Source: Poriferisodalis sp965203655 (GTDB lineage Bacteria; Actinomycetota; Acidimicrobiia; Acidimicrobiales; Poriferisodalaceae). Taken from it: DNA of 64,000 nucleotides. A program made the position numbers and the translations under genes. The stretch is taken from positions 1 to 64,000 of the forward strand of contig NZ_CBDBDD010000002.1 of NCBI RefSeq assembly GCF_965203655.1, given 5' to 3'. Numbering within the stretch: position 1 is the stretch's first letter; each line of letters opens with the position of its first letter. Shown piece after piece: positions 18,408-25,651 of this stretch. Under the pieces are notes generated by a model that was not told the origin of the DNA, made no database searches, and worked only from the letters and a program-made list of their open reading frames with translations.

Positions 18408-18474
18408 CGGCCTAACGGCCCAGGGCCTATTGCTCGGCCTAGCGGCCCAGGGCCTATTGCTCGGCCTAGCGGCC
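18408..18474. repeat. 27-bp tandem repeat between convergent genes
   Basis: Two perfect 27-bp units occupy 18421-18447 and 18448-18474, preceded by a partial, diverged third unit from about 18408. Each unit contains the near-palindrome GGCCGCTAGGCC. The second copy contains the TAG stop codon of the crotonase gene, so the array looks like a slippage or unequal duplication of that gene's 3' end into the convergent intergenic space. Confidence 0.8.
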
Positions 18475-19248
18475 GACGAAGTTGCCGGGGCGGCGTTCGC
18501 TGACGGCCTTCATGCCCTCGCGGGCGTCTTCGGTGCCCGACAGGCGCAGCTGTTCGGCTGCCTCGCGCTGGGTGACCTCGCGCACCTTGTCACCGAGACC
18601 GAGTCGAAGCGTGGCCTTGATGGCCCGCACCGCCAGCGGCGCATTGGTCGCGATCTCACGTGCCACTTCGATGGCACGGTCGCGCACCTGATCGGCGGGC
18701 ACGCACTCGTCCGCCAAGCCCAGGTCCACCGCCTCGTCGCCCTTGTACCGCTTGGCGCCCAGCAGCACCTTCGCGGCACGCTCAGGCCCGAGCAGCAGCG
18801 GCATCGTCACGCTCATGCCGAAGCCTTGGTGGATGCCCAGCGAGGCGAAGTTGGCGCAGAACCGGGCCTCGGGGCACGTGATGCGGATGTCGGGCACCAT
18901 CGCCAAGCCCAAGCCGCCGCCGATGGCGGGGCCATGAATCGCCCCGACGATGGGCAGCGTCACATCGAAGAGCCGGCCCGACCCTTGGTAGAGCTGCAGC
19001 GTGGCGCTGCCGCCGACCTTCTCTTCGGTACCGCCGCCGACGCCTTCGCCGCCCAAGTCGGCGCCAGCACAGAACGAGCGGCCCTCGGCGGCCAGCACGG
19101 CGCAGCCGATGCTCATGTCCTCTTCGAGTTCCACCATGGCGTCGGCAATGTCGTGCACCTGGCGGTAGCTCAGGAAGTTGTGCGGCGGGCGATCCATGAT
19201 CACCAGCCCGACGCGCCCGTCCCGCTCGACCCTCAGTCCGTCTGCCAT
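18466..19248 (-). CDS. Enoyl-CoA hydratase/isomerase family protein
   Basis: A 260-residue crotonase. The EGRSFCAGADL and IHGPAIGGGLGLAM segments form the CoA-binding pocket and oxyanion hole. The region ARFCANFASLGIHQGFGMSVTMP lies where catalytic glutamates normally sit, and none is obvious, so activity other than hydration is possible. The ATG at 19248 has GGAG about 11 nt upstream. Its stop codon is duplicated in the tandem repeat that follows. No other pathway gene is directly adjacent. Confidence 0.88.
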   Translation of the reverse strand: MADGLRVERDGRVGLVIMDRPPHNFLSYRQVHDIADAMVELEEDMSIGCAVLAAEGRSFCAGADLGGEGVGGGTEEKVGGSATLQLYQGSGRLFDVTLPIVGAIHGPAIGGGLGLAMVPDIRITCPEARFCANFASLGIHQGFGMSVTMPLLLGPERAAKVLLGAKRYKGDEAVDLGLADECVPADQVRDRAIEVAREIATNAPLAVRAIKATLRLGLGDKVREVTQREAAEQLRLSGTEDAREGMKAVSERRPGNFVGR

Positions 19249-19380
19249 TGCCCCGTCTCCGATCACCCGATCTGCTGACCCGGTCTCTGCTCGCTCGGCG
19301 GCTCACGCTAGTGGTCGCCGAACTAGCGTGACCTCCCGAATACGGCAGCCGGAAACTCCGGGAACTCCACGGCCGCCGTG

Positions 19381-19430
19381 CACACGAGGCTGAGCCGAAT
19401 GGCGAAGCCGTGGCCCGAGCGGCCCGTGAG
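19381..19430. repeat. Dispersed intergenic repeat, copy 1
   Basis: About 50 bp nearly identical to 33161-33210, 13.8 kb away. The shared core is GAGGCTGAGCCG, then four bases, then GAAGCCGTGGCCCGAGCGGC followed by CCGTGAG. Both copies are intergenic and close to a start codon. This points to a small interspersed repeat family in the genome. Confidence 0.7.
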
Positions 19431-19480
19431 CCCAATCACATAGACATGGGGAACAAGAGCGGGAAATACAGGGGGCAGCC

Positions 19481-20296
19481 GTGACTCAGACCGACACCGC
19501 CGACGCAACTACCGAGACCGCAGCGCACGTGCGCACGGCATCCATCGACTGGGACGAGCTGCTGGCGCGGCTGCAGGCCGTGCTGCGCATCCGCACGACA
19601 CCCATCGGCATGAAGCTCTTCGAGACAGTCGAGGCGATGAACGAAGTGCCGCGGGTGCGCCGCCCGAAGGCCATCCACACCACCGATCAGATCGTGGGGA
19701 TGGCGTGCCGGCTGAATTGGACCGTCGGCATCACTATGGACGACCTGGTCGGTGCCCAGTGCGGGGCCGTCATCGGCCTGCACCCCCAGGACGACAAGTG
19801 GCTGTCGGGCGACCGCATGGCCGGGGTGTGGTACGAGACCCTCGAAGACGCCTCCGCGCACCAGCACGCCATGGACTTCGTGCCCTACGGCACCTATGAG
19901 GCGATGGTCGTGTCGCCGCTGTCGTCGAAGCGACTGGACCCGCCCGATGTCTGCATGATCTACGCCACCCCGGCTCAGATGATCATCTTCATCAACGGCC
20001 TGCAGTGGCGGGAGTACAAGAAGCTGGAATGGGGCTGCGTGGGCGAATCGGCCTGCGCCGACTCGTGGGGCCGGGCGCTGCGCACCGGCGAGCCCAGCGT
20101 GTCGCTCCCCTGCTTCGCCGAGCGGCGCTACGGCGGCGTGATGGAAGACGAGCTGCTGATAGCGCTCACGCCCGAGGACCTGGTGGTGGCAGTCGAGGGC
20201 ATGGAGGCGCTGGCGCGGAACGGCCTGCGCTACCCGATCCCGCCGTACGGCATCCAGACCGACGCCCGCGCCGGCCTCGGCGCCAGCTACGACTGA
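19481..20296 (+). CDS. DUF169-domain protein
   Basis: A 271-residue protein resembling the DUF169 family (COG2043). The segments RIRTTPIGMKLFE, ACRLNWTVGITMDDL and WGCVGESACADSWGRA match the conserved core, including clustered Cys residues that may bind metal or cofactor. The family function is not established. The start is a GTG with AGGGGGC just upstream. The VOC-domain gene follows 66 bp downstream on the same strand and could be co-transcribed. Confidence 0.8.
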   Translation: MTQTDTADATTETAAHVRTASIDWDELLARLQAVLRIRTTPIGMKLFETVEAMNEVPRVRRPKAIHTTDQIVGMACRLNWTVGITMDDLVGAQCGAVIGLHPQDDKWLSGDRMAGVWYETLEDASAHQHAMDFVPYGTYEAMVVSPLSSKRLDPPDVCMIYATPAQMIIFINGLQWREYKKLEWGCVGESACADSWGRALRTGEPSVSLPCFAERRYGGVMEDELLIALTPEDLVVAVEGMEALARNGLRYPIPPYGIQTDARAGLGASYD

Positions 20297-20362
20297 GCAC
20301 ACCGGCCGACCAACCTGATCAAGCGCAGATCAAGCGCAGAACAAACACAGACAGGGGACAAC

Positions 20363-20770
20363 GTGGCACTGCAACCGACCAAGGAGGGCTTCGACCTCGG
20401 CATCGTCACCACCAACGGCGACGAGATGCTCGCGTTCTACCGCGACGTGCTCGGACTGAAATTCGAGGCGACGCTCAACATGGAGCAGGTGGGCATCGCC
20501 CAGATGCACCGGCTGTGGGCAGACAAGAGCTTGCTCAAGCTGGTGGTGCCTGTGGCTGACGTGCCGACGGGGGCCACAGGCGGCATCACCGGCGCCACCG
20601 GGCTGCGCTATTTCACCTTCAACGTCGGCAATTTCGAGGAAGTCATGGCCGCCTGCGAGGACGCCGGGGCCAACGTCATCTGGCGACGGCTCGAAGCGCG
20701 GCCCGGCGTGGTGGTCGGGATGGTGGAAGATCCCGACGGCAACTGGGTGGAGTTCATCGACAACCCCTGA
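20363..20770 (+). CDS. VOC (glyoxalase/dioxygenase superfamily) protein
   Basis: A 135-residue single-domain vicinal-oxygen-chelate protein. It shows the paired beta-alpha-beta-beta-beta pattern, with LAFYRDVLGLKF early and the closing motif VEDPDGNWVEFID, whose Glu is a typical metal ligand. Members include glyoxalase I, epimerases and antibiotic-binding proteins, so the reaction is open. It begins with GTG preceded by ACAGGGGA. It follows the DUF169 gene in the same direction. Confidence 0.86.
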   Translation: MALQPTKEGFDLGIVTTNGDEMLAFYRDVLGLKFEATLNMEQVGIAQMHRLWADKSLLKLVVPVADVPTGATGGITGATGLRYFTFNVGNFEEVMAACEDAGANVIWRRLEARPGVVVGMVEDPDGNWVEFIDNP

Positions 20771-20883
20771 CATCACTCTCGGGTACTGCTCGCGACGGCT
20801 CCCCAACTCTGAAACTGACGGAGGTTGTTGACAGTCGGGGTTTCTCGTGAGAGGAAGTCCTGATGGACGATCGCAGACAGCCT

Positions 20884-21354
20884 CTAGTCCAAGAACTCGA
20901 CGCCAAAATAGGTCGCGAGCTGGCCGACAAGTTCGGCAGTGTGCCAACGATCATCGCCGCTCAGCCGAGCGTGTTCGATGCCTTCAAGCTTGCTGTTTGG
21001 AACCGCCGCCTCGCCCCCAAGCACGATCACCAATCCCTCGATTCCTCGCAACCGCTCACGCTGATCCGACGGGAAGGCTCCGTCCCTCGACCCCGCGAGC
21101 ACGAGGCACGCACCTCCAGGACCCAAGGGCCGCATCACTTGAAGCAGAGAGACGGCGTTGTACATATCGCTCTGTGCCGCGCGATCGCTAGCCACGACGA
21201 TCGCTCGAGCCCCCGGGCCAACGCCGCACTCGCCCATGACATCTGCAGGCGGCAACACAGCAGCAGGTTCGTGAGCGCCGACTGGACCGACGACTAGCGC
21301 CAGTGGGACCGCGCACAACAGCACCGCAAGCGTCTCCCGCACGGGTCCCCTCAT
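20884..21354 (-). CDS. Small secreted protein with a cell-wall-binding-repeat-2-like segment
   Basis: A 156-residue protein with an N-terminal signal peptide (RETLAVLLCAVPLALVVGPVGAHE interrupted by no charges after residue 7). The C-terminal half contains VIVLGGEAAVP, then HARLSGDDRWHTAELVG, which resembles the GG-x-x-AV and R-[IL]-SG-x-DR-x-x-TA signature of cell-wall-binding repeat 2. Only one such unit is visible, against the usual three. A good AGAGGAAAC ribosome site precedes the ATG. It would be exported; its partner is unknown. Confidence 0.6.
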   Translation of the reverse strand: MRGPVRETLAVLLCAVPLALVVGPVGAHEPAAVLPPADVMGECGVGPGARAIVVASDRAAQSDMYNAVSLLQVMRPLGPGGACLVLAGSRDGAFPSDQRERLRGIEGLVIVLGGEAAVPNSKLEGIEHARLSGDDRWHTAELVGQLATYFGVEFLD

Positions 21355-21375
21355 TTGGTTGTTTCCTCTTCGGGC

Positions 21376-21630
21376 TCAGGCACCTCTTGACACCTTCCTC
21401 GTGCGGGCCGATTGAAACTGATCAACAATTTCACATTTTCGGGAGCCACATGCTCCATAACCACATATGGCGCATGAGGAGTGATTCGAATCCGATGTTC
21501 CCACGCCGGTCAGCTCCACGCCCTGGGCACGCGCCCGGTCCACGAGCATCTCGGCCCAGTCCTTCATCGCCGCCTCGCCGGCAGCATCGCCCGCCGGCAC
21601 AGCCAGCACGTCATGATCAGTCACAGACAT
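21376..21630 (-). pseudogene. Possible N-terminal remnant of an IS256-family transposase
   Basis: From an ATG with GGAAGG upstream, the first 45 or so residues (MSVTDHDVLAV, then WAEMLVDRARAQGVELTG) resemble the start of actinobacterial IS256/mutator transposases, which continue with a glycine-leucine block. Here the similarity ends abruptly in an unrelated Cys-rich tail, and the frame closes after 84 codons. It is best read as a truncated transposase start, adjacent to a complete IS110 element. The resemblance is from memory of the family and not verified. Confidence 0.4.
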
Positions 21631-21789
21631 GATCCTTCCCAGCCCACAGCCCCTAGCGCTGCGGCCCCTCAGATCACGCCCGATACACAAAAGTCCCGAG
21701 TGTCACTGTTGGGTCTGCCGGGGCTTTCTGCCAGGGGGTTACGGTCCGGCCTCGTGCTCGGCGGTGACTCCACAAAATTCTGGCCTGGT

Positions 21790-21905
21790 GCCTGTTGATT
21801 GACCTGTCGCGTCGAGCGTGGGGCCGGCAGGAGCGCTCCTGTCTTGAAGGGAGCCTGACTGTCTCGACTCGGTTGTGACGAAGCGCCCCTGCCGTCCCGG
21901 ACCCA
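21790..21905 (+). ncRNA. Candidate IS110 bridge RNA region
   Basis: In IS110-group elements the guide (bridge) RNA is encoded between the left end and the transposase. Here 21826-21836 (GGCAGGAGCGC) can pair with 21883-21893 (GCGCCCCTGCC) with one mismatch, closing a 46-nt loop. An alternative local palindrome, CAGGAGCGCTCCTG, spans 21828-21841. This is the kind of large internal-loop hairpin expected of a bridge RNA. Exact RNA ends and the target- and donor-binding loops are not resolved. Confidence 0.42.
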
Positions 21906-21935
21906 CCGGAACATCACTTCCAGCAGGAGCACAGC

Positions 21936-23021
21936 ATGACATCTGCGGTCGGGGGGATCGACCCCCACCAGGACACCTTCACTTTGGGGATCGTCGACGC
22001 CAACGGCGTCGAGATCGGCCACGAGACCTACGCGAACACCGCTGCGGGCTACGCCGCTGCGATCGATCTGCTCGACGTGCACGGCGTCGAGCAGGTCGGC
22101 GTGGAGGGCTCGGCGAAATGGGGAGCCCATGTCGCGATCGCTCTCGCCGCGGCGGGGTTCGACGCCCGCGAGGTGCCCGCGTCCCGCTCGGCCGCGCAGC
22201 GCCGATCTCGGCGGCTGGGCAAGACCGACGCCGTCGACGCGGTCGCCTCGGCGCGGGCGCTGCTGGCCGAGCCGACGCTGGGCCCCGTCCAAGCGCTGGA
22301 GGTCTATGACCCCCTCGTCGCTCAGATCGAGGCCGTGCTCGAGCACCGCAGAACCCTTGTGGCTGCTCGCACATTGATGCTGCACCACATCGCGGACCAG
22401 ATCTCCAAGCTCCCCACCGAGATACGTGACCAGCTCACCACAGTCGGCAAGATCGAGAGCCGGCTGCGCCGCCTCGAACACCTCGACCCCGCCGCCTGCC
22501 CGACCCCCGCCGGCAGCTACCGCTTGGCCCAGCTTCAAGCGTTCATCGAACAAGACCGCGAAGCGCGCCGCGAGATCCGCCGCCTGGAGCGTCTCATCGA
22601 CGAGCTGCTCGACCGCCACGGCACCACCCTGCGCGACGAGCCCGGCATCGGCCCCATCGCCGCAGCCACCCTGCTGTGCGAGGTCGGCGACCCCACCCGG
22701 TTCGACCGCGAGTCCAAATTCGCCCGCTGGTGCGGTACCGGCGCCGTCGCCTTGTCCTCAGGCGAAGGCGGCGGCCAGCCCGTCAAGCACCGGCTCGACT
22801 TCAGAGGCAACCGGCGCATCAACTCCGTGCTGCACATCGCGTCGGTCACCCAGGCCCGCAGCCAGCCCGATGCCGCCGCCTACCTCACCCGAAAAACCGG
22901 CGAGGGCAAGACCCGACGCGAAGCACGACGAGCCCACAAACGCCACCTCGCCAACCGCGTCATCCGCAGAATGTGGCGAGACGAAAAACACCGGCAACAG
23001 GCCCGACTTCACGTCGCCTAA
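21936..23021 (+). CDS. IS110-family transposase (DEDD recombinase)
   Basis: A 361-residue transposase that appears intact. The N-terminal RuvC-like domain carries the DEDD tetrad at Asp9 (GGIDPHQ), Glu57 (GVEGSAKWG), Asp98 and Asp101 (KTDAVDA). The C-terminal transposase-20 domain has the helix-hairpin-helix-like DEPGIGPIAAATLL and the conserved serine-containing LSSGEGGGQPVKHR followed by RGNRRINSVLH. A long coiled region separates the domains. These enzymes act with the element's own RNA to join donor and target DNA. AGGAGC lies just upstream of the ATG. Confidence 0.95.
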   Translation: MTSAVGGIDPHQDTFTLGIVDANGVEIGHETYANTAAGYAAAIDLLDVHGVEQVGVEGSAKWGAHVAIALAAAGFDAREVPASRSAAQRRSRRLGKTDAVDAVASARALLAEPTLGPVQALEVYDPLVAQIEAVLEHRRTLVAARTLMLHHIADQISKLPTEIRDQLTTVGKIESRLRRLEHLDPAACPTPAGSYRLAQLQAFIEQDREARREIRRLERLIDELLDRHGTTLRDEPGIGPIAAATLLCEVGDPTRFDRESKFARWCGTGAVALSSGEGGGQPVKHRLDFRGNRRINSVLHIASVTQARSQPDAAAYLTRKTGEGKTRREARRAHKRHLANRVIRRMWRDEKHRQQARLHVA

Positions 23022-23030
23022 CCACCACAC

Positions 23031-23036
23031 TTGACA
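23031..23036 (+). promoter_or_regulatory. TTGACA box at the right end of the IS110 element
   Basis: A perfect -35 consensus TTGACA sits 10 nt after the transposase stop codon. In IS110-family elements the right end supplies a -35 box that, on circularisation, is joined to a -10 box in the left end to drive the RNA and transposase. The matching left-end -10 was not identified with confidence. Confidence 0.4.
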
Positions 23037-23050
23037 AGGGAGCGTCCGAC

Positions 23051-23609
23051 AACCCCATTCCTGGATAGGCCATCACCTATGCCATCAGGGGCTAGCTGGA
23101 CCGCTGATCGGTGCGTTTCAGCTCGCCCAGCCACTTCGTCCGAGCGCCAGCGCCGACCGATGCCGACGCGAAGCGCATCGGCTCGGTCAGCGGCAGCGGC
23201 GACGACCGCGGGTTCGCGTTCTGGGGTTCGACCTTCGTGGATGTGCGGCCCCGGCATGGTGGCAACGGCCGATGTTTCGCGCCGATGACGGCGGCTTGAT
23301 GGTGGAGCTTCACCACCGCATCGCCACCCATGGCCACGGCGGACGGACCACGCCGGCTTTCCGGTGGGTGTTCGAGCACGGCATCTTGCGCAATGTGGCC
23401 GCTGTGCCGCGGGGCGGCGGCGCTGCCGAGCTGTCGACGAGGCGCCTTGGGCAGCGCTGGGGAATCATGCGATTGGCTAGACAGCTCGACCAGCGTGATG
23501 CGCGTCGGCAGTGCTTCCCCCGCTGCCTTGCCCTTGCGGCTGTTCGTGACCCCATGGGGCATCAAAACCGGTTGTGGCCCCATACGGTTTGTGTGGTTAC
23601 GCTGCGGCG
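23051..23609. other. Region without a recognisable gene
   Basis: This stretch after the IS110 element has open frames on both strands, the longest of 189 codons on the minus strand, but all are rich in Pro, Ser and Arg and show no domain, no conserved motif and no convincing ribosome site. A short inverted repeat pairs ATGGGGC at 23554-23560 with GCCCCAT at 23577-23583, just before the next gene, and may be a leader hairpin. The region may be decayed mobile DNA. Confidence 0.5.
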
Positions 23610-23807
23610 GTGGAGAGTCTGACCGAGCATGGCGCTGTCGCTGCTGTCGCTGGGGGAGCATTTTTCACCATCGGTTGGATCGTCAAGAAGTTCACCGGCC
23701 GCATCGCTGACGAACTGAAGCAGCTCAGACGCGATATCAATGATCTAGAAAAGCAGACGATCAAGACAACCGCCGAACTCAGGGTCAGGAGACAGTCAGA
23801 TGAGTGA
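23610..23807 (+). CDS. Small membrane-anchored coiled-coil protein, unknown
   Basis: A 65-residue protein starting at GTG. Residues 8-24 (AVAAVAGGAFFTIGWIV) can span the membrane once. They are followed by a basic patch (KKFTGR) and a charged heptad-like stretch (ELKQLRRDINDLEKQ), predicting a cytosolic coiled coil. The size and layout recall small phage- or plasmid-borne accessory proteins, but no family was recognised. Its last 8 nt overlap the start of the next gene, so the two are probably translated together. The start has only weak ribosome-site support. Confidence 0.55.
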   Translation: MESLTEHGAVAAVAGGAFFTIGWIVKKFTGRIADELKQLRRDINDLEKQTIKTTAELRVRRQSDE

Positions 23808-24108
23808 CACCGACGCTGCTGTCGAGTTCCGAATCGTGCTCAGCCGAGGCTCGGATGTCTTTCACGACGAGGTTTACGTCCTCGATCTCGACGCGCCCGA
23901 ATGGGAACGGTTCGATCTCACCTATTCCGAGCAGCGCCGCTGTTCTGAGCTGCTTGAGGCGGCGCGCGAGATATGGCATGACGACCCCGACCGGCACACA
24001 CAGCCTGACGAACTGCCCGTGCCGGTCAGAGCGTTGCTCGAAGCGATGATCGACATCATCGCTGAAGCGCTGAAGCGAACCATCGACAAGACGCCAGTCT
24101 CGGTCTAG
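23800..24108 (+). CDS. Hypothetical protein, translationally coupled
   Basis: A 102-residue acidic protein with no family recognised. The ATG lies 8 nt inside the preceding gene and has AGGAG at good spacing, which fixes the start. The N-terminal half is predicted beta-rich (VEFRIVLSRGSDVFHDEVYVLDL) and the C-terminal half helical (LLEAMIDIIAEALKRTIDK). Together with the upstream membrane-coiled-coil protein it forms a two-gene unit next to mobile DNA. Function is unknown. Confidence 0.65.
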   Translation: MSDTDAAVEFRIVLSRGSDVFHDEVYVLDLDAPEWERFDLTYSEQRRCSELLEAAREIWHDDPDRHTQPDELPVPVRALLEAMIDIIAEALKRTIDKTPVSV

Positions 24109-24280
24109 CGACGCACGCTACGAGCGTGGTCGTTTCCCTTGGGCCGTTGCTCGACATCCGTCGGAATCGAGAAGCCTGCCTGATCGCCGACCGTTGGGCA
24201 GCAGCTGCGGACCGGCGCGCCTTGGGGCGCGGCAGTGCGTCTTAGGATCGCGGGCATCGCAGCGTTGGGAGCGTTGAGCA

Positions 24281-24715
24281 ATGCCTGAGCCTCGGCGCAA
24301 GACCATCCACCATCTGCTGGACGAGGCGCGTTCGGGACTGGAGCGGGTCGCGCCCGCTGAGCTGGCAGAGCTGATGGGCTCCGGAAGCGGCGACGGCGAG
24401 TCGCAACTGCGTGTCATCGACATTCGCCCGCGAGATGACCGGGAGCGGACCGGCGTCATCGAGGGCTCCGAGCACATCGGGCAGCTAGTGCTGGAGTGGC
24501 GCCTCGATCCGGACTCGGGCGCTTCGGAGGGAACCGCGGCGGGTCTCGACGACCATCTGGTCATCGTCTGCAATCAGGGCTACAGCTCGAGCCTTGCCGC
24601 GGCCCAGCTCCAGCAGCTGGGATTCGCACGGGCCACCGATCTCGACGGCGGCATCGAAGGTTGGAAAGAGCACGGCTTGCCCGTGGTGCCACCGCCGAAA
24701 GCCGCAAACTCCTAG
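24281..24715 (+). CDS. Rhodanese-like domain protein
   Basis: A 144-residue single rhodanese domain. VIDIRPRDDRERTGVIEGSEHI gives the typical N-terminal block, and the active-site loop CNQGYSS carries Cys97. The C-terminal motif ATDLDGGIEGWKEHGLPV is characteristic. Proteins of this size usually carry persulfide sulfur for transfer to thiols. The gene converges tail to tail with the selenoprotein-like DsbA gene, their TAG stop codons overlapping in a shared CTAG. Both are thiol-chemistry proteins. Confidence 0.88.
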   Translation: MPEPRRKTIHHLLDEARSGLERVAPAELAELMGSGSGDGESQLRVIDIRPRDDRERTGVIEGSEHIGQLVLEWRLDPDSGASEGTAAGLDDHLVIVCNQGYSSSLAAAQLQQLGFARATDLDGGIEGWKEHGLPVVPPPKAANS

Positions 24716-25311
24716 CCGACGGGCGGTGCAGGCCGCTCACGCAGCCGCGTGATCACGTCGGCCATGAAGTCGTCGTCTTGCGCGCCCGGGATCACGAGGC
24801 GACCGTCGAACAACCAGCTCGGCGTGGCGCTGATCCCCCACTCGTTCGCCCGGGTCATCGACGCCCGCAAGGCCGACAGCAGCTCGTCGTTGGCGACGAC
24901 CCGTCGCAGCACGTCTGGGTCGATGGCCACGTCTGCCGCCAGGCTGACCAGCACTTCAGGATCGGCGACATCGAGCTCGTCTTCCCAGTAGGCCGCATAG
25001 AGCCGGTCGTGATAGCGCTCGGCGGCGTCGGGGTCGGCGTGCTCGACGGCCAGCGCGGCTTGGTGCGCCTTGGCGCTGTTGCGCAGGCGCTTGGGCACCA
25101 CGAACGTGATGCCTTCGGCTTCGGCCATCTCGGCAATTCGCTCGAAGCTCATGCGAACCTCGACGCCCTCGAGCGGCACCTCGGGATGGATCTCGTACGC
25201 CAGCCAGGTGATGTCGAGATCGTGCCGTTCAGCCAGGCGGACCGCCCGGGCCCGTGCCAAGTGGCACCACGGTCACAGGTAATCCGACCACACCAACACC
25301 GACATCTTCAT
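24712..25311 (-). CDS. DsbA/FrnE-like oxidoreductase, probable selenoprotein (U-P-W-C)
   Basis: Read from the ATG at 25311 the protein starts MKMSVLVWSDYL, then an in-frame TGA (25275-25273), then PWCHLARARAVRLAER and a full DsbA-like domain to a TAG at 24712. In FrnE-type DsbA proteins this position is always the first Cys of CPWC, so the UGA replaces exactly the attacking Cys at residue 13. The rest of the 199-residue protein is intact, including the GISATPSW cis-Pro loop and VIPGAQDD. A hairpin with a GUC loop follows at bacterial-SECIS distance. GGGAGGA precedes the start. Selenocysteine insertion is the best explanation; a single mutation or sequencing error is the alternative. No sel genes lie in the window. 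Confidence 0.72.
25233..25249 (-). promoter_or_regulatory. Candidate bacterial SECIS hairpin
   Basis: Inside the coding sequence, 23 nt after the UGA, CCGGGCG pairs with CGCCUGG (seven pairs, one G-U) to leave an apical GUC loop starting at nucleotide 31 after the UGA. Bacterial SECIS elements are short hairpins downstream of the UGA with G and U in the apical loop. The G-G-U-C loop of the Escherichia coli fdhF element is similar. Folding was done by eye. Confidence 0.55.
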
Positions 25312-25348
25312 TGCTGTTGCATCCTCCCGCGCGTCCACGCCCAGACCG

Positions 25349-25651
25349 CTAGCGCCGCACGGCGCCGAGCCGTTCCTGAATAATCCCGGGCTGCTGGTCA
25401 AGCAGTGCCAAGAGCACGCGAGCGGGCCCCTGGGGGCGACGGCGTCCCTGCTCCCAGTTTCTCAATGTGCTCGGCGCGACACCGATGCTGCGAGCGAACG
25501 CATCCTGCGAGAGCCCAGTTCTGGCACGGATCGCTCTGACATCTGGCTCGGCGACCACCACCTCGTGAGTCACGAAACCGCTTCGCTCGCCGTCCAGATA
25601 CGCCTCAGCGTCACGGAGGCCAGCCTTGATCTTGTCAAATGCTGACTTCAT
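25349..25651 (-). CDS. Helix-turn-helix antitoxin (HigA/NadS-like)
   Basis: A 100-residue protein. The HTH domain spans about residues 37-85, with IRARTGLSQDAFARSIGVAP, then STLRNWEQGRRRPQGPA as the recognition helix region. This arrangement is typical of antitoxins encoded downstream of RelE/HigB-type toxins. Its ATG overlaps the toxin stop codon by four bases. It probably binds the palindrome upstream of the toxin gene to repress the operon. Confidence 0.87.
   Translation of the reverse strand: MKSAFDKIKAGLRDAEAYLDGERSGFVTHEVVVAEPDVRAIRARTGLSQDAFARSIGVAPSTLRNWEQGRRRPQGPARVLLALLDQQPGIIQERLGAVRR

Larger units (their letters stand above)
21690..23050 (+). mobile_element. IS110-family insertion sequence (approximate limits)
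   Basis: The element consists of a transposase gene at 21936-23021 preceded by about 245 bp of non-coding, structure-rich DNA and followed by a short right end. Terminal inverted repeats and target duplications are not expected in this family and none were seen, so the exact ends cannot be fixed by eye. The surrounding stretch (20.9-24.1 kb) is rich in remnants and small unknown genes, consistent with an insertion hot spot. Confidence 0.75.

Noticed and set aside
18408..18474. CRISPR-like array
   Set aside because: Units are directly adjacent with no spacers and only two to three copies; it is a tandem duplication.
23092..23661. 189-codon minus-strand frame after the IS110 element
   Set aside because: Pro/Ser/Arg-rich with no motif or convincing start; considered decayed or non-coding DNA.
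24712..25260. DsbA-like gene starting downstream of the UGA, as a simple 182-residue protein
   Set aside because: That start has no ribosome site and removes the first strand and the whole redox motif; the upstream start has GGGAGGA and gives the complete family N-terminus.
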